A DNA stretch of 64,000 bases from Coix lacryma-jobi var. lacryma-jobi (lineage: Eukaryota > Streptophyta > Magnoliopsida > Poales > Poaceae): assembly GCA_009763385.1 (NCBI GenBank), contig CM019824.1:153394305-153458304 (forward strand). The letters are read 5' to 3'. A program made the translations under genes and the position numbers. Below the pieces are notes generated by a model, which saw only the letters and a list, made by a program, of their open reading frames with translations, made no database searches and was not told the DNA's origin. Each line of letters starts with the position of its first letter. Within the stretch, counting starts at the first letter, position 1. This document shows, piece by piece, positions 54,022 to 64,000 of the stretch.

Positions 54022-56780
54022 ATATCTTTAATCTTACGCCGGGTGATTGTATGACTGGGTTTCCAACTACCGAACAACTACACTGAGGATCCCAAAAGGC
54101 TTACTAAGGAAACTAGACGCACAACTTCAAGAGACCTCAACACCATACCAGAAGTTAAGCCAGCTAGAGAAGGAGAGCTTAACACCAGATGGACACATGG
54201 CGACAGGACCTCCGCGAGAAGTTCTCTGCCACCAACCACTGCAACATCAGGACTGGACCAACAGTAATGTGGGGGACAACGGATTGGAAATCAAGCAAGG
54301 CTTGATCAACATGGTGCAAGAAGGCTAATCAATTTTGACGGAGGAAGGCACATGAGCGCAAGCGCTAATTCTTCCAACACTTTCTGGAGATTTGCCAGCA
54401 CTTTCACATCAAAGGAGTCGAAAGGACGCCATTTCTACTTCGCTTGTCCCATTATCACTCTGGGAAAAGCAAAACACTGGTTTTAGCCACAAAGACAAAA
54501 AACACCTCAGGGCGATTATGTTCAACTGTCTTCCTAGCAAAGTTCTTTCAGTGGCAGACGAATGCCCTCCGGCCAAGATTTCAACTCTTTCCAACAACAC
54601 ATGAAGAATCATCCCAGAAGCTGGCATGCTTTCAAGACGAAATATAGAATGCCCTCACATGGATGAGAATTGGCTAGCTCATGCAGAAACCTTTTAGCAA
54701 CGGCTACGTCAAGTACCCGTGCAAAATGTAGTGGCCGCTGCTTTTTTTTTTTTTGGAGGATCATTCTTATCACTCACATTAACCAATGCAACTACACTCA
54801 TAGAAAATGGGCTCGAACCAAGATGATGAGGAATGCTTTCTCAGGCCACGCAAGAGGGGAGGAATACATCAACTAAAGGAAGTAGACATGTGTCTGCTAA
54901 AACTTGACCTATTATGAAGAGAAGATGTTGAAAACACACTCCCAAGAGGAAGAGTCAAGCAAAATTCGAATTCGCATGACATGTGGAAGAGTGTGGAGCA
55001 TGTCTCGAGCAAGCATCGCCCTGAGACTCGAACAGATGCAAAGTACTTCATTCACCAACCAACACCAAGCGATCTGTCCTTCTAACAAGCTCAAGATTAG
55101 AAAAAAAGATGGAACACAATCAGGCCTTAATACCTCAGGTAGGTAACTACTCAGTAATCTACCAGGTAAACTTTAATCAACCACCTTTGAAGAGATGATG
55201 ATTAATCCAAAAATAAAATTATTGATAATATGTCTAAGAATAGCTTCCAATGAATAAAACTACTTGAAATATTAATACCTAGAATGGATAGCTTTATTTC
55301 TGCCAATAAAGATTTCAGCATACCTTTAATAAAAATGATTTTAGAACTCAGTTAGCTAGCTTCAAGTTCACTAGACTGAAAAAGGCTAAGATTCTAGGAA
55401 GTCAAAAGATACTAGAAACTGCAAATCTTAACATCATGTTGATTGCATGAACCTCCATACCATAGCCTCGAGTGGATATGGATGACTCCATTGCCCCAAA
55501 CAAAGGGATCCAGGAAGACCTTGATTCCAATTCATATTGGACCTCACATTTAAAGAATGCAGTTTGGACCTTGGAGCAAGCCCAACATTATTGCAGGGTT
55601 ATATTATGAACAAATACATGTGCACCCTATATTATATACACACCATGTGTTTTGCATGCTTGCAGATCAGACACTGTGCATACCACTTAGGAATTCTAGA
55701 AGACATCTGTATATTGAGTAGGAGCTGTAGGGTTGCAGGACTTATATCGGGATGTAAACAGGGTTGAATAACAAAAAGCGCACCCTCATTCTTGACGCCG
55801 TCCTAGCTAACCAATAGCATCATACTACGAACGGAAGCGCCGAAATCTGTTCACAATCGAGGAACAAAGAGAGATTCCAGCTTCAAGAGCCGTACACTCA
55901 CTTCAAAGTCCACCCTCGATTGCTCCATACGAAGATGCAAACTCTCATATCATGCAATGAAAAAGAGTAGAAACAGCAAGAAGGAAGGAACAAGGCTACA
56001 CAACCTACAACAACACAGTATGGATGGTTCACTCTGTTCAAACGAGATACGACACCTTCTGCATCACCATCCTCGCTAAGAGAGAGGACCCGGCGTATCC
56101 CACATCGACTGACAAGATCGAGAGGGTGGGGGGTGGGTGGGGTGGGAAGTACATTCCACATAGACATTCATGCACATGGGCTCAAGTTCGATCAAGATAA
56201 TGTCTAATTAGGTAACATATGAACAACTTTATAAATAATAGACACTATGTATTCACATAGGTGCACGCTGCAGATAGCGGACCATAACTTTATATGATTG
56301 CCGGATGGGATGTAGTAAAGACTGATGATCCAAATTAAAGACCACTATGTTCCATCGATTTTATACTGAATCGGAAAAGAAGAAGACATTCAACATCCTA
56401 GGAAAATCCTTCGTCACACCACTGGCACTTCATCACATGCGATCTGGAGACGATCACTTCAGTTTTTCAGAGAGAAGGTGTTGTTACTTCAATGTTATGC
56501 CACCTAAGTACAGAAAGAAGAAGAACCACTCAAGGATGGATGAGCCTTCAACATCCCAACACAACAAGAGACGACAAATCAAGGATGATGGCTTGACATG
56601 AAGAGAAAGTTACCCAGGAGTGAAGATGTCCATAAAGGAAACGCTAAGGTGAGCAGTCAAGGAACAAATCCACCAGTCAAGGCAAAGTATGGACAACAGC
56701 AAGAGAGTTCTACAGACGTCAATAATCAGGTTACCTTCTCAGGATCCCGATTCACACCAAGAAGAATCAAAGAGCATACA
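54022..56780 (+). pseudogene. Athila-derived gag and proteases, noisy copy C
   Basis: Homologous to about 31365-34065, in order: gag start near 54047, capsid near 54300-54800, knuckle near 54970-55020, protease 1 near 55500-55830 and protease 2 near 56090-56480. Indels every few codons leave only short frames. Insertions such as a T run at 54740-54754 and a GGGTGGGGGG run near 56128-56146 have no counterpart in copy A. Confidence 0.83.
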
Positions 56781-58449
56781 AGTAGCTTTTCGAAGACTAT
56801 AACATTCGAATCCTCGCCGGGAAGGTAACTCCAGTGTAAGTTATCCATATTTCTTTAGCAATAATAAGTACTAATAATCATATTTGTACTTCTAGTTCAT
56901 TATTGACTTTTTAGCTAAATTTATATTTCGACATTAGAAAAAGAAAAATAAAAATATGAAAAACTTTAAGCCCCATGAGAACAGTTTAGTGGTGTGTTAA
57001 AACCCATAAATGTATTCTCTGTGGAGGCATAAAAAATAATACATCTACATATTAATTTATGCATTGCATTAGAAAAGGAATCAAAAATATTGCATTTGTT
57101 ACACTACATCATAAACCATGAAGCCCCATGTGAATAATTCTATGGTGTGTAAAAACCCACAGAATGTTCACCGTACGGTGGCATAAAAATATAATAATAA
57201 TAATAATATAATACTAAAAATAAATATGCATACATTCATCCTGTTGCATTTTCTTGCATCGTAAAAAAATATATATATATTAAAATATAAATATAAAAAA
57301 AGAGATCTTACTGAAATTCTAGACAACTAAGGCTAGAGTGGCAATCGCTAATGCTTAATCTGTTCCACAAGTTTTGTTGTCTAGGTGGATAAAAGATTAA
57401 TTTTGCTCATAATAAAAATAATAATTGCCCGCTGTAATTTTCTTTTTCGTACCTAGTGTTTAAACTTAGATTTTTTCTTGAGAAGTTGTTCTGAATAACT
57501 CTGAACCTAAAACCTGTGGATGGCAATTCCTTGATCTAAAACCTAGATAATTGTGAGATATGACATAAAAAGGTTTTGAGCTGCTGTTTATCTAATTCCT
57601 AGAGATACTAGAGTTCTGGAGATTTACATTTTGAAAAGATTAAAATAAATGATGAGATTCTGTATGACATAACATGAATCCTACCCAGAGCCATTAATAT
57701 GATTTTAGATAAGGCTACTTGCTTTGTTCTAAGTTTTTAGTTATGGTTGAGAAATTTATCATGCTCTAGAGATCAAGAATGTTTTATTAAAAGATTCACT
57801 CTTCCGAAGTAGTATTGTGTTAGAGGCATGGGCTATGCAAAAATATAAAAGGAGGAAATAAAAAGGGACAAGTGTCCGACTACCTCAAAGAAAAAAAAGG
57901 AGAAGAAAGTTATGATAAAAGTATGAGAAAAAGAATGATAGCCCATGGTTCCTCTAATTACAATATGCCAGCAAGAGATGACAAATTTCAAATTTTCTAA
58001 GATCTTGATCTATGAGTATGACATCTTTCTTCCTAAACTTTGAACTTTGACTTGGTAAAGATATGCTTTTTACTTCTTAAAGCTCCAGATATTTATCCAT
58101 AGAAGGAAGGAAAAGTGCATCAGTAAGGAATCATAAAATATAAAAGAGCGATTTGAGAGCATCATACAAGGAATCTCTGATTTTCATTTGAAAATATATA
58201 AAAAAACTCCAGAATGAAGGTTGATCAAAGAATTAGAGATACAATGCTTACCTTGATTGCTCTATCTTTCAATTGTTAAAGACCCAGGTGAGGCAAAAGC
58301 TCCATAGTTAAAGGTAATATGAGAAAGTCAGAATAGTTAACTCTAAACCAAGAAAGATTTTTTTTTAACATATGTGGAGGCATAGTAACAGTTCCAGATT
58401 CATCATGAGTGTTTGCTAAGGGACTAGCAAAAGGTAAGCTTGGGGGAAT
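56781..58449 (+). other. Athila-derived 3' non-coding region, copy C
   Basis: Noisy until about 56940, then nearly identical to 34215-35743, with only rare single-base indels. It includes the AAGCCCCATG tandem and ends in the PPT AGCTTGGGGGAAT. Confidence 0.85.
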
Positions 58450-60247
58450 TGTTGACACTGGTTAACTATCATAATTAAGAGATAAATAAATATGAGAAGG
58501 GCAAGAATATGATCACCAACAAAGGTTTAGGTTTCAACTGACAATATTCCATGAGTTTTGGTGAGTTATGGTTTCTACAGGGACTAACCAGGAACCGGAA
58601 ATTAGCACCAATAGCTTCCCATAGAAGGGAAACCGTCGGGAGATAACGCAACCGCCACGTCGGGATACTTCTAGAAGACTCCAGGGGACGTAAGAAGACA
58701 CCACAAGGAAGGACACCACCAGAGGCCGACTGGTGGGACCGACCGGTCCCACCAGGTGACCGATCGGTTGCCCCCTAGGCCCGCTGGGTTCCGTCCTCTG
58801 CAAGCTCTTCCATCGACCTCCAGGATGCGTCTCAACCGTACCTCAAGTCGGTTTGATCCAAGGGCCACGATTCATCGCCCAGGGCTATATAAACAGACCC
58901 CTGACCCCCCTCTCAGGCAAGAGGGTTTCAGGCAATTCATTCATCAGGGTTAGACCAACCAGAAGGAGATCAATCGAAAGCTTTAGGACTACATCCACCT
59001 AGATTAGTAGATAGAATAGGATTAGAGGAGGCAAGCTTCGCTTGGATTCCTGATCTAGTCACGAGAAGGCTCGGTAAACCAAGATCTTCTCTCTTGTATT
59101 AACATTATGGATCTATTTCATAATTGCTCTTCTAGTTCATCATTGTTCTTCATTGTTTATGTTCTAGTTCATCATTTAGTTCATGTTCATCGTCTAGTTC
59201 ATCTTCTAGTTCATAATCTTGTTCTAGTTAATGTTCTAGTTCGTACTTTAGTTCTTCTCGATGATCTAGTTCACCTTATTGTTCATTATTGTGTTCTAGA
59301 TAGCAATACAATTGATATGATTAAGACATCAATGATTATATTCTTAGTTATAATGCTTATAGTCTGCTTTGATTATATATTTGGCATAGATAGTTCATCT
59401 TATTGTTTATACTCATGTCCGTATAACGCTCATCTTAAAGTACAACGGGTGGGTGATGAATGCTGTGTAGGCATGGTGCCTATACATTATTTATCTGCGA
59501 ATACGTCCTATGTTCCGGATAGAGTGGTAGATCGCGGGTGTGACAGACTTGTTGAGTCCTCTGTATTCCACCTCCCAAATATAGTGTTCAGTATGGCTCA
59601 GTTCACTCATGCTTTAAGGGTTACTTTGTTTAACACTTTAGCTATGGAGTTGCCTCTTGATTATAAATATGATGTGACCTAGCCAATGATTGCCATATAT
59701 AATTGCACTAATCAATGTATGCTATGACTTATAATTAGAATAACTTAGGAATGTTCCTTTTTAATACATGTTCTAATCATCATCTTGCTAGGCAGTACTG
59801 TTCTAAGTTTATCCTTGATTGATCTGATCTCTGCTATCCTTTATCAATTATTTACTATATCATTTACTCTGTACCTGATTCTTGTTCATAGTAGTTAGTG
59901 TGTTATCAGTCTTACTACAAGTGTGTGCCATATTAAATACTGTTAAGTCCTTACCATACCATCATATCTTGAATTGATTAGTCTCTAGGCTAAAATATAA
60001 ATAACGATACCTGAGACTAGCTTGGGTGAAATACTCTACAACGGGTATGTTTATCTGTGCGCTTGCGGATAAATATCTATCTCTTAAATCCAGTGCCCTG
60101 ATATAATTACATTGCTAGCTTCATGTTGGGGATGACAACTTGACGTTAAGTGGAGTTAGTTGTGTCCCGTACACTCTTTTGTGCTTTCACTAGTTTATTA
60201 TTTTATGTGACTCATTCTTAGAGTGAATCCATTAAGGAGTGTCAACA
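58450..60247 (+). repeat. Athila-derived LTR, copy C (1798 bp)
   Basis: Nearly identical to 35744-37536, with TGTTGACACT at the start and AGTGTCAACA at the end, followed by ACAAT. TATA at 58886-58893 and the same 191-aa open frame at 59107-59682. An extra CCGGAA occurs near 58594-58600. Confidence 0.92.
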
Positions 60248-60252
60248 ACAAT

Positions 60253-61911
60253 ATAGAGTGCTTTTCTGGGAAAGTTCACGAAGAAGGCTTTCTCAAAATG
60301 TCTCATGATAGTCAACAGCCGATCCAAGCAGTCGGCTTCAAAAAATGTGTCTAATGGATTGTACGATCAATGAGGATGAAAGTAAGATGGGTAAAGGTTT
60401 TACTTCGGCTGATGAACTGGAGGCGGTTGATATTGGAATCGGTGATAAACCAAGGTTGACAAATATCAGTGTCAAGCTGGATCCCAAGTTTAGACAATAA
60501 CTTATTGCTTTGCTAAAAGAATATAAAGAATGTTTTGCTTGGGATTATTCTGAGATGCCTGGTCTTGATCGATCGTTGGTTGAGCATCGACTACCCATCA
60601 AACATGGGAGTCGGTCTGTAAAACAAGCTCCGAGGAGAATTAAAGCAGAAGTTATGGCAGACGTGAAAACATAAATCACTCGGCTTTATGAAGCTAATTT
60701 CATTCAGTAATGTAGATATGCCGAGTGGATATCTAGTGTAGTCCCTATGTATAAGAAAAATGGGAAGATGAGAGTTTGCATTGATTTCAGGGATTTGAAT
60801 AAAGCTACTCCAATGGATGGCTACCCGATGCCAGTAGCAGACATGTTGGTTGATGCAGCGACAGGGCATAAGGTAATCAGTTTTATGGATGGCAATGCTG
60901 GTTATAATCAAATCTTTTTGGCAGAAGAAGATATACATAAAACTGCATTCAGGTGTCCGGGTGCTATAGGATTATATGAGTGGGTAGTTATGACCTTTGG
61001 ACTTAAAAATGCTGGTGCAACTTATCAAAGAGCTATGAATTATATCTTTCACGAGTTGATCAGCAAGATTGTAGAATTTACATTGATGATGTGGTTATAA
61101 AGTCCAAGGATTATCAATGACATCTTAAAGATCTCAAAGATACTCTAGAATGTGCAAGAGAAAATGGATTAAGAATGAATCCCCACAAGTGTGCATTCGG
61201 AGTGTCAGCTAGACAGTTTTTGGGGTTTATGGTGCATGAAAAAGGGATTGAAGCCGGTCAGAAAAGTTATGACGCGATTGATAAAGCAGTACCACCGACT
61301 ACAAAAACTCAGTTACAATCTTTGATTGGTAAAATTAATTTCATCAGAAGATTTGTTTCGAATTTGTCAGCCAGGATTTTACCATTCTCAGTATTGCTGA
61401 AATTGAAGGATGATCAAGAATTTAAGTGGGGAAGTGAGCAACAGAAAGCATTTAATGAAATCAAAGAATATATGAAGTCACCACCAGTTTTGATTCCTCC
61501 TCAAAAGGATAAACCTTTTAAATTATATGTTTCGGCCGATGATCATACAATTGGATCGGCTTTAATACAAGAATTTGAAGGGAAGGAAAGAGTAGTGTTC
61601 TATCTCAGCAGGAGGCTACTTGATCCAGAAACAAGATATTCTCCCGTTGAGAAGTTATGCTTGTGTTTGTACTTTTCATGCATCAAACTTTGACATTATC
61701 TACTGTCCTTTGAATGCACCGTGGTGTCAAATTTGACGTGATAAAGCACATGTTATTTATGCCTATTCTAAATGGGAGAATTGGCAAATGGATTCTTGCA
61801 TTATCAGAGTTTGATTTAAAATATGAATCGGCTAAGGCAGTTAAAGGTCAGGTAATTGCTGATTTTATTACCCATCATCACGATCAGAAAATTAAGATTT
61901 TGGATTTTACC
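60253..61911 (+). pseudogene. reverse transcriptase (Tat type, copy C)
   Basis: Matches copy A, including the four in-frame stops. One A is missing at about 61074, so the YIDD box is out of frame here while copy A reads it. The difference lies in a short A run, which fits a sequencing error as well as a mutation. Confidence 0.85.
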
Positions 61912-62667
61912 CCATGAGCCTTGTTCTTTTATGGTTCTAATTGCAAGCAAGGTGGAGGTATTGGTATTGTTCTTGTTTCTCCTTAGGGGAAACGTTTTGA
62001 ATATGCCTTTTCAATTGATCCAACCTATACTAATAATCAAGCTGAGTATGAAGCACTTCTCCACGGACTTCAGCTTTTGTTTGAGGTGAGGGTCGAGGCT
62101 GTTGAGATTTTTGGTGATTCTCAATTAGTAGTTAATCAACTGCTCGGCCTATATAAATGCAAAGATGACATTTTGAGGAAACATTACGAGAAGTGTCTCG
62201 AATTACTTGATTCTTTCTCTTCTGCTATTATAAAACATATCCCTAGATGTCAGAATCAAGAGGCTAATCATTTAGCTCAAAGTGCTTCTGGGTATCGGCA
62301 AATCGTTGAGATATTAGCCGATGAGATTACTAATAATAATGATTGGAGGATTGAAAATATTGAATACTTAAAGGATCCATCACGACAGGTGTCCAGGAAG
62401 TTGAGGTATAAGGCCACGAAGTTTGTCCTTCTTGATGACCAACTGTATCATAAGACAATCGATGGTGTACTCCTTAAACGTATCAATCAAGAGGAGGCCA
62501 AGGTCCTGATAGGAGAGGTCCATGAGGGAGTTTGTGGTGCACATCAGTCTGCTCATAAAATGAAATGGGTGATCAGTAGAGCAGGATATTTTCTGCCAAC
62601 CATATTGGAAGATTGTTTTAAATACTATAGAGGATGTCAAGAATGTCAAAGGTTCGGTAATATTTAG
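61912..62667 (+). pseudogene. RNase H and integrase zinc finger (Tat type, copy C)
   Basis: Identical to copy A over the open part from 62077, including the FYGS change (TAT at 61930-61932) and the TAG that ends the zinc finger region after CQECQRFGNI. Confidence 0.84.
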
Positions 62668-63587
62668 AAATCTCTAGCATCAACTATGAATCCAATTACA
62701 AAGCCATGGCCATTTAGAGGATGGGGAACAAATCTAATTGGCCAAATATTCCCAGTATCTAGCAAAGGACACAAATTTGTGTTGGTAGCAACTGATTATT
62801 TCACCAAATGGGTTGAAGCTATTCCTCTGAAGGAGGCTTCATCGGCTACCGTGATTAAGTTTATCAAGGACCATATTATCTATAGATTCGGTGTTCCTCA
62901 AACCATTACTACAGATCAAGGAAAGATGTTTACAGCGAAAGAGTTTGAGGATTTTGCTACTAGCACAGGCTTCCAGTTGATTAACTCATCTCCATATTAT
63001 GCCCAAGCTAATGGGCAGGCCGAAGCTTCTAATTAGATTTTAATCACAATTATTAAGAAAAAGGTCAAGGAGCATCCGAAGAAGTGGCATTCGATACTCA
63101 GTGAAACTTTATGGTCCTATCGAATGGTTTGTCATGGTGCAACTAAATGTTCTCCTTATGATTGGTCTACGGTCATGAGGTTGTGTTACCTTGGGAAATC
63201 AATATTGGATCCAGAAGGATATCACAGCAGAACAATTTGAAAACCGATGAATATAAGCAGCTCATGATGGATAACCTTGATGATTTAAATTTTCATCGGC
63301 TAAAAGCTCTTGAGAATATTAGAGCTCAGAAGTTAAGAGTTGCTAAGTATTATGATCGAATGGTCAGGGAGAAAAAGTTTAATGAAGGGGACTTGGTTTG
63401 GAAAGTCATTTTACCCATTGGAACTAAGGATAGCAAATACGGTAAATGGTCACCAAATTGGGAAGGACCCTATCGAATTACCAAATGTGCTCCTTGCAAT
63501 GCTTATTTCTATGAAACTTTAGAGGGTGTCGAGTACTTCAGAGCAGTTAATGGGAAATATTTTAAGAAATATTATCCTAGTATCTGA
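62668..63587 (+). pseudogene. integrase core and C-terminus (Tat type, copy C)
   Basis: Core from 62686 with Asn at the first catalytic position (AAT at 62731-62733), then TTDQG and NGQAEASN followed by TAG. The C-terminal part is open from 63162 to 63587 and reads WSPNWEGPYRITKCAPCNAY, then KYFKKYYPSI at its end. This end is complete, unlike in copy A, which has one extra base in the run ATTTTAACCC and another in GAGTAACTTC. Confidence 0.84.
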
Positions 63588-63844
63588 GTGGATTTACTGT
63601 GATTAATCAATTTGATCAATAGCCGATATGACTATATCGCCTTCAGGATAAAAAGAAGAGATAGCTTATATGTGTAGTTTCGCCTTCATCAGTAAATAGA
63701 CGATGCAAGTGAGGCATCACCTTCAGCACAAAAATGTGAATTTAAAAGACCTTGATGGACCTTACCATAGAGAGATCTTAGAAGAACGGAAACTCTATTA
63801 TATTCACAAGATGGTTTCTTATACAGTAGTTTGATCTTAATGAA

Positions 63845-64000
63845 CTACTCAAAGACTTTATCTACAATGAAAACAGAAGGGGTGGACTCTGCTATCTCCT
63901 TGGTCGCTCCATCGACGCCATCAAAGTTTGCTTCCATGGCATGACTTATCTCCGGAGTGATCTCGAGGTCACCCAAGTCTTGGCTGGTGTAGGCCAGGGC
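63845..64000 (-). CDS. C-terminal end of an antisense ORF in the Tat 3' region, partial
   Basis: An open minus-strand frame of 51 codons entering from the right edge and stopping at TAG (complement of 63845-63847). It reads ALAYTSQDLGDLEITPEISH and ends SVFIVDKVFE. The same C-terminus occurs at 41137-41370 and 52247-52486, where more of it is visible but frameshifted. The position downstream of integrase and the opposite strand agree with the antisense additional ORF I recall for Tat-lineage elements. The plus strand here has no frame. Function unknown. Confidence 0.5.
   Translation of the reverse strand, partial: ALAYTSQDLGDLEITPEISHAMEANFDGVDGATKEIAESTPSVFIVDKVFE

Larger units (their letters stand above)
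60248..64000 (+). mobile_element. Tat-type element, copy C (pol part)
   Basis: Same order and same stops as 37537-41297 of copy A, with over 99% identity by eye. It begins at the same ACAAT junction with the Athila-derived LTR and runs off the right edge. Because an independent insertion at the identical base is not credible, it must be a duplicate of copy A or an assembly repeat. Confidence 0.88.

Overview
The window is repeat-only DNA from a large plant nuclear genome, most likely a grass. The lineages present (Tekay-, SIRE-, Angela-, Tat- and Athila-type LTR retrotransposons, and a hAT-type MITE) are typical of cereal intergenic DNA. No host gene, tRNA, rRNA or CRISPR array was found. Almost everything belongs to a nest of LTR retrotransposons. 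Family names come from recognised protein motifs, primer sites and LTR ends, not from a database search.

Layout. (1) 1-6871, minus strand: 5' part of a Tekay-type Ty3/gypsy element with a complete 3.24 kb LTR, a PBS, an additional 278-aa ORF and an apparently open gag-PR-RT frame leaving the left edge. (2) 6872-26367, plus strand: a decayed Angela/BARE-like Ty1/copia element. Inside it sit a complete minus-strand SIRE-like Ty1/copia element (8234-19437, TSD GAAAG) and a related solo LTR (24167-26188, TSD AGGTC). The Tekay element also seems to have landed in it. (3) 26368-41370, plus strand: a decayed Tat-type Ty3/gypsy element that hosts the Angela copy, a 527-bp hAT-type MITE (27732-28258, TSD GAGACGTC) and a young Athila-derived element (29364-37536, TSD ACAAT). 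(4) 41371-44760, plus strand: the 3' end of another SIRE-like element. (5) 44761-64000: two further copies of the Athila-in-Tat composite. Copy B is about 44.76-53.95 kb and copy C about 54.02-64.0 kb.

The most interesting biology is the Athila-derived element. It has LTRs, an Athila-type primer site, a Gag with a CCHC knuckle and then two successive retropepsin-like domains, but no reverse transcriptase, RNase H or integrase. It looks like a non-autonomous gag-protease-protease element that needs enzymes from elsewhere. Other notable signals are the additional ORF in the Tekay leader, an array of short hairpins with compensatory stem changes in the SIRE-like LTRs, and a conserved antisense ORF at the 3' side of the Tat element.

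Caution on assembly. From about 44.76 to 56.94 kb the sequence differs from its near-identical copies by small indels every 10-20 bases, then abruptly becomes almost identical again. This looks like unpolished long-read sequence. The same insertion junction (ACAAT next to the Athila LTR inside Tat pol) occurs three times, so these copies are either real segmental duplications or misassembly.
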